Below are positions 53,952-62,246 of a stretch of DNA of 64,000 nt, piece by piece (the stretch's first letter is position 1; each line of letters begins with the position of its first letter). The DNA is taken from the NCBI GenBank assembly GCA_041890495.1, contig CP169086.1:2418001-2482000 (forward strand), given 5' to 3'. Source of the stretch: Escherichia boydii. GTDB taxonomy: Bacteria > Pseudomonadota > Gammaproteobacteria > Enterobacterales > Enterobacteriaceae. Below the pieces are notes generated by a model that saw nothing but the letters and a program-made list of their open reading frames with translations, ran no database searches and was not told the origin of the DNA. The position numbers and the translations under genes are program-made.

Positions 53952-54200
53952 ATGAAACACCCGCTAGAATCGCTGCTCACCGCAGGCGGCATTTTATTAC
54001 TGGCCCTGCTTTCGTGCCTGCTGCTCCCGGCGCCTTCGCTTGGGCTGGTGCTGGCGCAGAAGCTGGTTCAGACCTTTCACATGGTCGATCTTAACCAGCT
54101 CTATACCATTGTGTTCTGCGTGTGGTTTTTACTGCTCGGGGCGATTGAATTCTTCGTGCTGCGTTTCGTCTGGCGACGCTGGTTTTCACTCGCGTCCTGA
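53952..54200 (+). CDS. ybdJ: DUF1158 small membrane protein (YbdJ)
   Basis: 82 residues with two membrane segments, MKHPLESLLTAGGILLLALL..LLLPAPSLGLVLAQKLVQTFHM..WFLLLGAIEFFVLRFVWRRW. It closely matches E. coli YbdJ, which sits beside ybdK and ybdF in E. coli, so it anchors the backbone order. Convergent with ramA. Confidence 0.9.
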   Translation: MKHPLESLLTAGGILLLALLSCLLLPAPSLGLVLAQKLVQTFHMVDLNQLYTIVFCVWFLLLGAIEFFVLRFVWRRWFSLAS

Positions 54201-54210
54201 GCCCATAAAA

Positions 54211-54247
54211 AAGCCGGGTGGCGGCTACGCCTTACCCGGCCTACGCG
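54211..54247. repeat. Single REP palindrome between ybdJ and ramA
   Basis: AAGCCGGGTGGCGGCTACGC..CTTACCCGGCCTACGC between two converging genes; could serve as shared terminator. Confidence 0.75.
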
Positions 54248-54254
54248 CGACAGG

Positions 54255-54596
54255 TTAATGTGTCTGGCTATGGTTCTCTTTACGGTACGCTCCCGGCGGC
54301 TGGTTGAACGTACGGGTGAAGATACGGGTAAACGTCTGCTGCGAGTCAAACCCGTAACGCAGGCAGATGTCGTACACCCGGGCATCGGATTCTCGCAGAT
54401 CGCGCGCCGCCAGCAGCAGCTTACGTTCACGGATATAACGCCCCAGACTCTCCCCTTTGTACTGCATAAACAGCCGCTGCAGGTGCCATTTCGAGTAACC
54501 CGCGTGACGGGCAATCTCTTCTATTCGTAATGGCTGGTGCAGATTATCGTCGATCCATTCGACGATAGTGTCGATGACTTGAGCGGAAATGGTCAT
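54255..54596 (-). CDS. ramA: AraC/XylS-type global activator RamA
   Basis: 113 residues starting MTISAQVIDTIVEWIDDNLH behind GAGGGGGAC; an in-frame start 15 codons upstream is not used. Two HTH motifs (about 27-50 and 76-100: RIEEIARHAGYSKWHLQRLF; VYDICLRYGFDSQQTFTRIF), the MarA/SoxS/Rob-type architecture. It activates AcrAB-TolC and reduces porins, raising multidrug tolerance. The start is close to the romA stop (32 bases), and RamR represses the locus. Confidence 0.96.
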   Translation of the reverse strand: MTISAQVIDTIVEWIDDNLHQPLRIEEIARHAGYSKWHLQRLFMQYKGESLGRYIRERKLLLAARDLRESDARVYDICLRYGFDSQQTFTRIFTRTFNQPPGAYRKENHSQTH

Positions 54597-54628
54597 ACTG
54601 CTGTCCCCCTCTGCTTCTCGCTTAAACA

Positions 54629-55732
54629 TTATTCCCACCACGCACGAAATGTTTGTGCGCTGTCGCTTACCCGGACGGGCTCGCCCAGTTCCGGCGTCAG
54701 CAACCGATAATTTTTATCCTTGCTGGCTTTTGCCAGCTGGATCAGCGGATCGTTCCAGGCGTGTTTCGCCAGCACGAAGCGTCCGTTATGTCCGGGCACC
54801 ACGGCTTTCGCGTTGAGATCCGCCGAGGCCTGCGCCGTTTCCTCCGGCAGCATGTGGATGTACTTCCAGTCCTGGTCGTACTGGCCGTTTTCCATGATGG
54901 CGACGTCCACTTCGCCAAACTGTTCACCGATGGCCCTGAAGTGCGGGCCGTAACCGGAATCCCCGCTGTAGTAAACCTTCTGCTCTGGCGTGACGAACAT
55001 GAAGCTGCCCCACAAGGTGCGATCGCGTTTGATGCCGCGACCGGAGAAGTGACGCGCTGGCAGAACGTGCACCGTCAATTCATCGCTGATGCGTACCGAC
55101 TGGTTCCAGTCGCGCTCGTCAATAATCTCGGGCTTCATCCCCCAGTAACGCAGGTGGGACCCCACGCCCAGCGGCGTCACTACGCGCTTCACCTTCGGCA
55201 GTAGCGCCTTGATAGTGGCGTAATCCAGATGATCGTAGTGATCGTGCGAGATAATCAGCAGGTCGATCTCCGGCATGCGTTCCGCGCGCCACGGATATTC
55301 GCCGGCAAAGGCCTTATTGAGGAACGAGAACGGCGCGGCATAGTTGCCAAGCACCGGGTCAATCAGGATCCGTTTACCCGCGAGCTGCAGATACCAGGAG
55401 GAGTGACCGAGCCACACCAGGGTGTCCTGCTCCAGCGGCAGGCTCGCAAGATCGGTTTTCACCAGCGGCAGCGGCTGGGCCGGGCGGGCGTTTTCGGTTT
55501 TTTTGGTCAGAAACTCCCACATTGCGACCAGCATATTTTTATCGCCGTTATAACCCGGCGTCGGCAGCGTATTGTGGAATTTCCCCTCGCGATACTGTGG
55601 GGAGGCCTCCACTTCAGTGAGTCGTTCACCCTGCGGCGGCTGGCCGAATCCGGCATTCAGAACAAACGGTAAACTCGCGGCTGAAGCAATAATCATGATT
55701 AACACCACGCAGATGAAGAGAGGTTTTTTCAT
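54629..55732 (-). CDS. romA: RomA, MBL-fold hydrolase
   Basis: 367 residues with a hydrophobic N-terminus (MKKPLFICVVLIMIIASAAS) as membrane anchor and the metallo-beta-lactamase-fold motif SHDHYDHLD (His163-Asp170), plus ENGQYDQDWKYIHMLPEE. Known from Enterobacter as romA, upstream of ramA. The substrate is not defined in the family; relatives are N-acyl-phosphatidylethanolamine phospholipase D-like. Same strand as ramA, preceded by the RamR box. Confidence 0.93.
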   Translation of the reverse strand: MKKPLFICVVLIMIIASAASLPFVLNAGFGQPPQGERLTEVEASPQYREGKFHNTLPTPGYNGDKNMLVAMWEFLTKKTENARPAQPLPLVKTDLASLPLEQDTLVWLGHSSWYLQLAGKRILIDPVLGNYAAPFSFLNKAFAGEYPWRAERMPEIDLLIISHDHYDHLDYATIKALLPKVKRVVTPLGVGSHLRYWGMKPEIIDERDWNQSVRISDELTVHVLPARHFSGRGIKRDRTLWGSFMFVTPEQKVYYSGDSGYGPHFRAIGEQFGEVDVAIMENGQYDQDWKYIHMLPEETAQASADLNAKAVVPGHNGRFVLAKHAWNDPLIQLAKASKDKNYRLLTPELGEPVRVSDSAQTFRAWWE

Positions 55733-55786
55733 ATCCTGACCCGAAAACGCGCCCCATCCGATAGCGTGCGCAGGGTAAACTTGATT

Positions 55787-55806
55787 ATGAGTGAGTAAGC
55801 ACTCAT
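55787..55806. promoter_or_regulatory. RamR operator
   Basis: ATGAGTGAGTAAGCACTCAT is a perfect inverted repeat: ATGAGTG, 6-base spacer, CACTCAT, matching the published RamR site. It lies between romA and ramR, where repressor binding can shut off romA-ramA and ramR. Confidence 0.88.
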
Positions 55807-55922
55807 TATAGATATGATGATAAAGTCGTCAAGACGTTTTCGATCTTTGACATTCCGCGTTGCAGCGTGTCAAAGCACGTGTTTCAATCAGGGTTTTTAT
55901 AATTGACAGGAGGAAAAATTTA

Positions 55923-56513
55923 GTGGCACGTCCGAAGAGTGAAGATAAAAAACAGGCCTTACTGGAAGCCGCAACGGCGGCATTTGCACAGTCAGGTATT
56001 GCCGCCTCAACGGCGCTCATTGCCCGTAAGGCGGGCGTCGCCGAAGGCACCCTGTTCCGCTACTTTGCTACGAAAGACGATCTGCTGAATGCCCTCTATC
56101 TTCATCTGAAGCAGGATCTCTGCCAGACCATGCTGGCGAACCTCGATCGCACCATCACGCTACCTAAAGAACATACCCGCAATATCTGGAACAGCTATGT
56201 GGACTGGGGTATTCGTAACCCGGTTGCTCATGCGGCGATCCGCCAGATTGGCGTCAGTGAAAAGCTGAGCACCGAAACGGAACAGGCGGTGAAAGAGATG
56301 TTTCCGGAGCTGCATGAACTCTGCCGCCGCTCGGTGCGTCAGGTGTTTATGTCTGATGAATTTAAAACGTTTGGCGATGCGCTTTTCTTATCGCTGGCCG
56401 AAAGTACGATGGAATTTGCCACCCGCGACCCGTCCCGCGCCGTTGATTTTAAAGCGCTCGGATTTGAGGTGATGTGGCGCGGGCTTGCTCAGGAAGAGAT
56501 CGATGGACAGTAA
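55923..56513 (+). CDS. ramR: TetR-family repressor of ramA
   Basis: 196 residues from a GTG start behind AGGAGG, giving VARPKSEDKKQALLEAATAA. HTH at about 26-50 (STALIARKAGVAEGTLFRYF), C-terminal ligand pocket that binds bile salts and dyes in Salmonella. Intact, without stop or truncation, so ramA should be repressed in this isolate. Divergent from romA. The 3' end overlaps ybdF by 11 bases. Confidence 0.95.
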   Translation: MARPKSEDKKQALLEAATAAFAQSGIAASTALIARKAGVAEGTLFRYFATKDDLLNALYLHLKQDLCQTMLANLDRTITLPKEHTRNIWNSYVDWGIRNPVAHAAIRQIGVSEKLSTETEQAVKEMFPELHELCRRSVRQVFMSDEFKTFGDALFLSLAESTMEFATRDPSRAVDFKALGFEVMWRGLAQEEIDGQ

Positions 56514-56871
56514 AACGTTGCAGGAGCACGCTAAACGCGTTGCGCTGGAGCTGCCGTTCACCGAACACTGCTGGCCGTTCGGGCCGGAGTTTGACGTGTT
56601 CAAAGTGGGTGGAAAAATTTTCATGATTGTGGCCGTCGCACACGGGCGGCCGCACGTCAGCCTGAAGTCAGACCCGGAGAAATCTCTCTTAAACCAGCAG
56701 ATCTACCGCGGGATAGAACCCGGCTACCATCTGAGTAAAAAGCACTGGATTTCCCTTTACGGCACTGACGACGTGACGCCGGAACTGGTTACCGATCTCA
56801 TCAATGATTCCTGGCATCTGGTGGTGGATAAACTGCCGAAAAAAGACCAGAAGTGGATCCGGCCGGTCTGA
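56503..56871 (+). CDS. ybdF: MmcQ/YjbR-like protein YbdF
   Basis: 122 residues starting MDSKTLQEHAKRVALELPFT, with the family core HCWPFGPEFDVFKVGGKIFM and HWISLYG. It matches E. coli YbdF; the fold is of the double-wing DNA-binding-like YjbR/MmcQ type, function unknown. Starts inside the ramR end. Upstream neighbour of nfsB as in E. coli. Confidence 0.92.
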   Translation: MDSKTLQEHAKRVALELPFTEHCWPFGPEFDVFKVGGKIFMIVAVAHGRPHVSLKSDPEKSLLNQQIYRGIEPGYHLSKKHWISLYGTDDVTPELVTDLINDSWHLVVDKLPKKDQKWIRPV

Positions 56872-56872
56872 T

Positions 56873-56891
56873 TGTTCGTCTGAGACGAACA
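56873..56891. promoter_or_regulatory. 19-bp palindrome upstream of nfsB
   Basis: TGTTCGTCT, central G, AGACGAACA: perfect 9-bp arms. It follows the ybdF stop by 1 base and lies about 100 bases before the nfsB start. No T run, so it is rather an operator than a terminator. Confidence 0.55.
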
Positions 56892-56991
56892 GATTAAACG
56901 CTCGAATTGCCCTTATCTTTTTCCGCGTGCCGCTGTAATCTGCTCACCTTTCGCGCCCGCACGCGGGCGAATTTGATCATCAGGAGTTGTT

Positions 56992-57645
56992 ATGGATATC
57001 ATTTCTGTTGCGCTGAAACGCCACTCCACCAAGGCGTTCGACGCAAGCAAAAAACTGACCGCTGAAGAAGCGGAAAAAATCAAAACCCTGCTGCAGTACA
57101 GCCCGTCCAGCACCAACTCCCAGCCGTGGCACTTCATTGTGGCGAGCACCGAGGAAGGAAAAGCGCGCGTGGCGAAATCCGCGGCGGGCACCTATGTGTT
57201 CAACGAACGCAAAATGCTGGATGCCTCTCACGTGGTGGTGTTCTGCGCGAAAACCGCGATGGACGATGCCTGGCTGGAACGCGTTGTCGATCAGGAAGAA
57301 GCCGACGGTCGCTTCAACACCCCGGAAGCCAAAGCCGCGAACCACAAGGGCCGCACCTATTTCGCGGACATGCACCGCGTGGATCTGAAAGATGACGACC
57401 AGTGGATGGCGAAGCAGGTTTACCTGAACGTCGGCAACTTCCTGCTGGGCGTTGGCGCAATGGGCCTGGACGCGGTACCGATCGAAGGTTTCGACGCCGC
57501 TATTCTCGACGAAGAGTTTGGCCTGAAAGAGAAGGGCTTCACCAGCCTGGTGGTGGTTCCGGTTGGGCATCACAGCGTGGAAGATTTCAACGCCACGCTG
57601 CCGAAATCCCGCCTGCCGCTGAGCACGATTGTGACTGAGTGCTAA
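56992..57645 (+). CDS. nfsB: Oxygen-insensitive NAD(P)H nitroreductase
   Basis: FMN flavoprotein of 217 residues that reduces nitroaromatics such as nitrofurans by two-electron steps. The sequence MDIISVALKRHSTKAFDASK..QYSPSSTNSQPWHFIVASTE..VVVPVGHHSVEDFN appears to match the E. cloacae enzyme whose structure is known. RBS CAGGAG. Strongest taxonomic marker in the window. A terminator follows. Confidence 0.97.
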   Translation: MDIISVALKRHSTKAFDASKKLTAEEAEKIKTLLQYSPSSTNSQPWHFIVASTEEGKARVAKSAAGTYVFNERKMLDASHVVVFCAKTAMDDAWLERVVDQEEADGRFNTPEAKAANHKGRTYFADMHRVDLKDDDQWMAKQVYLNVGNFLLGVGAMGLDAVPIEGFDAAILDEEFGLKEKGFTSLVVVPVGHHSVEDFNATLPKSRLPLSTIVTEC

Positions 57646-57653
57646 ACCTTACT

Positions 57654-57682
57654 GGCACGCTGGGTTCCGGCGTGCCTGTTTT
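57654..57682. terminator. Terminator after nfsB
   Basis: GGCACGC, loop TGGGTTCCG, GCGTGCC, then TGTTTT. It lies 8 bases beyond the nfsB stop and touches the convergent antitoxin stop. Confidence 0.7.
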
Positions 57683-57969
57683 CAATAAAGCGTAATTTGC
57701 GGATGTTTAACCCCGCACACCAGTGCATAACGCGTTAACGTATCAAGGCTCGCGCGGGTAATATTCGCTTCCATTCTTGATACGGTGGGTGCGCTGACGC
57801 CCATTCGCTCCGCCACCTGTGCGCGCGTCAGACCAGCATGGTCGCGCCATTGCGCTAGCATCTCTCGCAGGCGCTCCTTGCGCTCTTCTGCATCAAATGA
57901 AGCCTGTACCTCTGAATTACTTAACAGCTCCGCTCTGAGTTCATCCCAGTCAATAATCTTTTTGCTCAT
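57682..57969 (-). CDS. HigA-type XRE antitoxin
   Basis: 95 residues with an N-terminal extension and an XRE helix-turn-helix (about 50-75: LTRAQVAERMGVSAPTVSRM). Placed downstream of the toxin gene, with a 20-base overlap, the order typical of HigBA systems. Likely neutralises the toxin and represses the operon. Confidence 0.85.
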   Translation of the reverse strand: MSKKIIDWDELRAELLSNSEVQASFDAEERKERLREMLAQWRDHAGLTRAQVAERMGVSAPTVSRMEANITRASLDTLTRYALVCGVKHPQITLY

Positions 57970-58279
57970 CCAACATCTCCTGTTGTCGTTTCAGCGCCAG
58001 ACGAATCTCAGCAGAGGGTGTTTTTTGCGTCTTTTTGATAAACACACGCAACAGGAAAATCGTCTTTTCCCGCTGGTACACATAGATCCCGCGGCTATGG
58101 ATCGCCCCAACGGTTCTGATTTCAAACAAACCATAGGGTAAGGGCTTGCTGTCGGGTTCTCTTAGTGCTGTCGGGTGAGTGCGTAATTTATCAAGTTGGC
58201 GAATCAGCTTCGCCTGTACCTCTGCTGGCAATGCGAGAATTTCTTCTCTAACGGCCTCATGAACGATAAGTCTGAACAC
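57950..58279 (-). CDS. RelE/HigB-type toxin
   Basis: 109 residues starting at GTG behind AGGGA. Fold signature LPAEVQAKLIRQLDKLRTHP, EPDSKPLPYGLFEIRTVGAI, YVYQREKTIFLLRVFIKKTQ, KTPSAEIRLALKR: a phage Gp49/HigB-like ribosome-dependent mRNase. The usual C-terminal Lys/Arg residues and a conserved Tyr are present. Toxin first, antitoxin second. Confidence 0.85.
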   Translation of the reverse strand: MFRLIVHEAVREEILALPAEVQAKLIRQLDKLRTHPTALREPDSKPLPYGLFEIRTVGAIHSRGIYVYQREKTIFLLRVFIKKTQKTPSAEIRLALKRQQEMLDEQKDY

Positions 58280-58418
58280 GATTTTTCATCCCTGATGATA
58301 TTAGCATATAAGACAATTTGCATTAAAGGCTAACATTGCCTTTCATGACGCACTTTATACGCTTCAACCAGGTTAAACCGAAACCGTGCTTATTCCCTGA
58401 AAGCCCCTCGCAAAAAAA

Positions 58419-59288
58419 CTACTTCCCCTGCGCCGCCAGCCATTCCATCGCCCGCTCCCCGGCCTCATCCACCGGCAGATACACCAGCAGACGCGACCCG
58501 TTTCGCGGCGCGGAGTACCAGTACATCTGCTGCAGCGTAAAATCCCCCAGCTCGGGATGGGTAAACAGCTTGAGCTGGTTCTCCACGCCGCGCACGTCGT
58601 TACGCTGGTGCCACAGGTTTTTAAACTCTTCGGACACCGCAAAGAAACGCGCCAGTTTGGCCTCCCACAGCGGGTCCCCCCGGTGTTCAGCCATCGCAGC
58701 CCGGAAATAGGAGACAAAAATGGGCAGCACGTCGTCGCGTCTGCCGAGGCGCGCGCGCCACGCCGGATGCGTGAGGAACAGATAAATACAGTTACGATCT
58801 TCCGGCGGGATTTCATTGAAATCGACACCCATCAGATGCCCAAAGCTGTCGTTCCACGCCACGATGTCGAAATTGGGTTTCTGAATGCTGGCGGGTTTCG
58901 GCATCAGCGTATCCAGCAGGCGTCGGGTGCCTTCGCTGATGCCTTCGCAGCAGACCGCCTGCGGCGCTTCACCCGGCGGCAAACCCGCTAACACAAACAG
59001 ATGCCGGGCTTCAGTTGGGGTGCATTGCAGCGCTTTTGCCACGGCCGCCATCACCGCGCTGGACGGATTGACGTCCCTGCCCTGCTCAAGCCAGGTGTAC
59101 CAGGTCACGCCCACGTCAGCGAGCATCGCCACCTCTTCCCGGCGCAGACCCGGCGTGCGGCGACGACCGCTGCGCGGCAAGCCGAGACGCTGCGGATCGA
59201 GGCTTTCACGCCGGGCGCGTAAAAATGCCCCGAGCTGTTTTCGGGTGTCATCCTGAAGTGAGACGACGGGTTCAGACATCAGCGCCAT
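58419..59288 (-). CDS. XRE regulator with MmyB-type ligand domain
   Basis: 289 residues. N-terminal HTH (about 15-80: LGAFLRARRESLDPQRLGLP, RTPGLRREEVAMLADVGVTW) and C-terminal MmyB-like domain (SIQKPNFDIVAWNDSFGHLM; LFLTHPAWRARLGRRDDVLP). Such proteins bind fatty-acid-like ligands and repress adjacent genes. Divergent from the DHA2 efflux gene, 107-base gap, so probably its regulator. Confidence 0.87.
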   Translation of the reverse strand: MALMSEPVVSLQDDTRKQLGAFLRARRESLDPQRLGLPRSGRRRTPGLRREEVAMLADVGVTWYTWLEQGRDVNPSSAVMAAVAKALQCTPTEARHLFVLAGLPPGEAPQAVCCEGISEGTRRLLDTLMPKPASIQKPNFDIVAWNDSFGHLMGVDFNEIPPEDRNCIYLFLTHPAWRARLGRRDDVLPIFVSYFRAAMAEHRGDPLWEAKLARFFAVSEEFKNLWHQRNDVRGVENQLKLFTHPELGDFTLQQMYWYSAPRNGSRLLVYLPVDEAGERAMEWLAAQGK

Positions 59289-59395
59289 AATTCCCCCTGC
59301 ATGGTAGTGCCAGTACCAGTATAAGCAAGAACTGGTACCCGTTTATCTGATGGTAGATGCTACGACCATCTGTTGAATGACGCAATGGAGTTACC

Positions 59396-60832
59396 ATGAA
59401 AACGTCAGTTGTTTCACCGGGTCGCGCTGGCCTGATATTGCTGTTAACCGGCCAGATGCTGCCGATGATTGATACCTCAATCACCAACGTGGCGCTGGAT
59501 GCCATTACCCATTCACTGCACGCTACCGCCATTGAACTGGAGCTCATCGTCGCGCTCTACGGCGTGGCCTTTGCCGTCTGCCTCGCGCTCGGCAGCAAGC
59601 TGGGGGATAACTTTGGCCGTCGCCGTCTGTTCATGTGGGGCGTGGCGAGCTTTGGCCTGGCCTCGCTGCTGTGCGGAATGGCGGGGAACATTGAACAACT
59701 GCTCGCCGCGCGCATCGTTCAGGGCGCGGGTGCCGCACTGATCATGCCGCAAATTCTTGCCACGCTGCACGTGACGCTCAAAGGTACGGCGCATGCAAAA
59801 GCCATCAGCCTGTTCGGCGGCATCGGCGGGATTGCGTTTATCGTCGGGCAGATGGGCGGCGGCTGGCTGGTATCGGCGGATATCGCCGGGCTGGGCTGGC
59901 GTAACGCCTTCTTTATCAACGTGCCGATTTGTCTGGTGGTGCTGGCGCTGAGCCGCCGCTTCGTACCGGAAACCCGTCGCGAGACGCCGTCACGCATCGA
60001 CTGGCCGGGTACCGTGCTGCTGGCCATCATGCTTTGCTGTCTGCTGTTTCCGATGGCGCTCGGTCCGCAGTGGCACTGGTCCTGGCCGCTAAAGGTTATG
60101 CTTCTCGCCCTTATCCCGCTGGCCTGGCTGATGGCGCTGAATGCGCGCAAAAAAGAGCGTGAGAATGCCCACCCGCTGATCCCGCCGCGCCTGCTTGCGC
60201 TTCGCAGCGTACGCTTTGGCATACTGATTGCGATGCTCTTTTTCAGCGTCTGGTCCGGATTTATGTTCTGTATGGCGCTCACCATGCAAACCGGCCTGGG
60301 GATGGCTCCCTGGCAGTCCGGGAACAGTTTTATCGCCCTCGGTGTGACCTACTTTATTTCGGCGTGGTTCGCGCCGCGGCTGATTGCCCGCTACAGCACC
60401 AGCACCATCCTGCTGACGGGTCTGGCAATCCAGATTACCGGCCTGCTGGCGCTGATCGCCACGTTCCGCGTCTGGGGCATGGAGAATACCGCCCTGACGC
60501 TGGCGCCCGCCACCGGACTGGTGGGCTACGGGCAGGCGCTGATCGTGAACAGCTTCTACCGCATCGGGATGCGCGACATCCAGCCTGACGATGCGGGAGC
60601 CGCGAGCGCTATTTTAAGCACCCTGCAGCAGGCCGCGCTGGGGCTTGGCCCGGCCATTTTTGGCGCGATTTTGCTGCACGCGCTGCTGAACCATCACGGG
60701 GATTACACCCAGGCGGTTAACGTCTTCCTGATGGTGGAAACGGCGATGATGGTGGTGCTTGCCCTGGCGACGCTGCGCATCCGCCATAGCCTGTGCCTGC
60801 CGGTGGTGAAGGTCTGCCAGGCCACCAAATAA
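59396..60832 (+). CDS. DHA2-family MFS efflux transporter
   Basis: 478 residues with 14 predicted membrane segments. MFS motifs: GSKLGDNFGRRRLFMWGVAS (about 62-81) and RIVQGAGAALIMPQILATLH; the motif-C-like PxxGxxxG region is present. Start behind GGAG. Probably a broad drug or toxin exporter under the MmyB-type regulator. Confidence 0.88.
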   Translation: MKTSVVSPGRAGLILLLTGQMLPMIDTSITNVALDAITHSLHATAIELELIVALYGVAFAVCLALGSKLGDNFGRRRLFMWGVASFGLASLLCGMAGNIEQLLAARIVQGAGAALIMPQILATLHVTLKGTAHAKAISLFGGIGGIAFIVGQMGGGWLVSADIAGLGWRNAFFINVPICLVVLALSRRFVPETRRETPSRIDWPGTVLLAIMLCCLLFPMALGPQWHWSWPLKVMLLALIPLAWLMALNARKKERENAHPLIPPRLLALRSVRFGILIAMLFFSVWSGFMFCMALTMQTGLGMAPWQSGNSFIALGVTYFISAWFAPRLIARYSTSTILLTGLAIQITGLLALIATFRVWGMENTALTLAPATGLVGYGQALIVNSFYRIGMRDIQPDDAGAASAILSTLQQAALGLGPAIFGAILLHALLNHHGDYTQAVNVFLMVETAMMVVLALATLRIRHSLCLPVVKVCQATK

Positions 60833-60897
60833 GACCGTGAATTTGCATAATAGATCCGCAGCCGCCATTATGGGGCTGCAAAAATACAGGAGACGTT

Positions 60898-62142
60898 ATG
60901 CAGGAATTGATTGCTCAGGTTGAAGAGTTAGGCATTGAAATTAATCACACCACCTCTTTAGTGATTATCTTTGGTATTATTTTTCTTACCGCCATCATCG
61001 TTCATTTTATTCTGCACAAAGGCGTGCTTCGCGCTTTCGAAAAACGCGCGCAGGCCAGCAGCCATTTATGGTTGCAAATCATTACCCAGAATAAACTCTT
61101 CCACCGTTTAGCTTTTACCCTGCAGGGGATTATCGTCAATATTCAGGCGGTATTCTGGCTGCAAAAAGGCACCGAAGCGGCAGATATTCTGACTACCTGC
61201 GCGCAGTTGTGGATCATGATGTATGCGCTGCTTTCAGTCTTCTCGTTGCTGGATGTTATTTTGAATCTGGCGCAGAAATTCCCGGCAGCATCTCAGTTAC
61301 CGCTGAAAGGGATATTTCAGGGGATTAAACTGATCGGCGCGATTCTGGTCGGCATTTTGATGATCTCGCTGCTGATTGGTCAGTCGCCAGCGATTCTGAT
61401 CAGCGGTCTTGGTGCAATGGCTGCCGTGCTGATGTTGGTATTTAAAGATCCGATTCTTGGTCTGGTGGCAGGTATTCAGCTTTCCGCGAACGATATGCTG
61501 AAACTGGGCGACTGGCTGGAGATGCCGAAATACGGCGCGGATGGCGCGGTGATCGATATTGGGTTAACCACCGTCAAAGTGCGCAATTTCGATAATACGA
61601 TTACAACCATTCCGACGTGGGCGCTGGTCTCCGACGCCTTTATCAACTGGAGCGGCATGTCGGCCTCCGGCGGGCGACGCATTAAGCGCAGCCTGAACAT
61701 TGATACCACCAGCATTCATTTTCTCGACGAGCAGGAACAGCAGAAACTCATTCAGGCGAAACTGCTGAAGCCCTATCTGGCCGCGAGACATGAGGAAATA
61801 AGCCTGTGGAATCAGAAGAACGGTGAAGGGGAATCGGTATTAAATCTGCGTAAAATGACCAATATTGGCACCTTCCGCGCCTACCTGAATGAATATCTGC
61901 GCAACCACCCGCGCATTCGTAAAGATATGACGCTGATGGTGCGTCAGCTAGCGCCTGACGCGAATGGTTTGCCGATTGAAATATATGCCTTCACCAACAC
62001 GGTGGTCTGGGCAGAATATGAGGAGATTCAGGCCGACATCTTCGACCATATTTTCGCGGTGGTAGATGAATTTGGGCTGCGTATTCACCAGTCCCCGACC
62101 GGGAACGATATTCGCGCCCTATCGGGTGTTGTCGCTAGATAA
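60898..62142 (+). CDS. ybdG: Miniconductance mechanosensitive channel YbdG
   Basis: 414 residues of the MscS superfamily, with five membrane segments and the pore-lining TM ending LGAMAAVLMLVFKDPILGLV, followed by the MscS beta domain (LGDWLEMPKYGADGAVIDIG). Opens on osmotic downshift. The N-terminus and C-terminal part differ from E. coli, the central core is conserved. Start behind CAGGAGA. Confidence 0.94.
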   Translation: MQELIAQVEELGIEINHTTSLVIIFGIIFLTAIIVHFILHKGVLRAFEKRAQASSHLWLQIITQNKLFHRLAFTLQGIIVNIQAVFWLQKGTEAADILTTCAQLWIMMYALLSVFSLLDVILNLAQKFPAASQLPLKGIFQGIKLIGAILVGILMISLLIGQSPAILISGLGAMAAVLMLVFKDPILGLVAGIQLSANDMLKLGDWLEMPKYGADGAVIDIGLTTVKVRNFDNTITTIPTWALVSDAFINWSGMSASGGRRIKRSLNIDTTSIHFLDEQEQQKLIQAKLLKPYLAARHEEISLWNQKNGEGESVLNLRKMTNIGTFRAYLNEYLRNHPRIRKDMTLMVRQLAPDANGLPIEIYAFTNTVVWAEYEEIQADIFDHIFAVVDEFGLRIHQSPTGNDIRALSGVVAR

Positions 62143-62149
62143 TCTTTTT

Positions 62150-62240
62150 GTAGGCCCGGTAAGCGAAGCGCCACCGGGCGAAAAGGCAGGTGCAGTCTGG
62201 TGCCCTCACCCCCGCCCTCTCCCACAGGGAGAGGGTGAAA
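62150..62240. repeat. REP unit and CTCTCCC-type palindrome
   Basis: GTAGGCCCGGTAAGCGAAGC..GCCACCGGGC (about 62150-62181) followed by CCCTCACCCCCGCCCTCTCC..GGGAGAGGG (62201-62236). Both families meet between the convergent ybdG and pheP genes. Confidence 0.75.
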
Positions 62241-62246
62241 AGCGTG

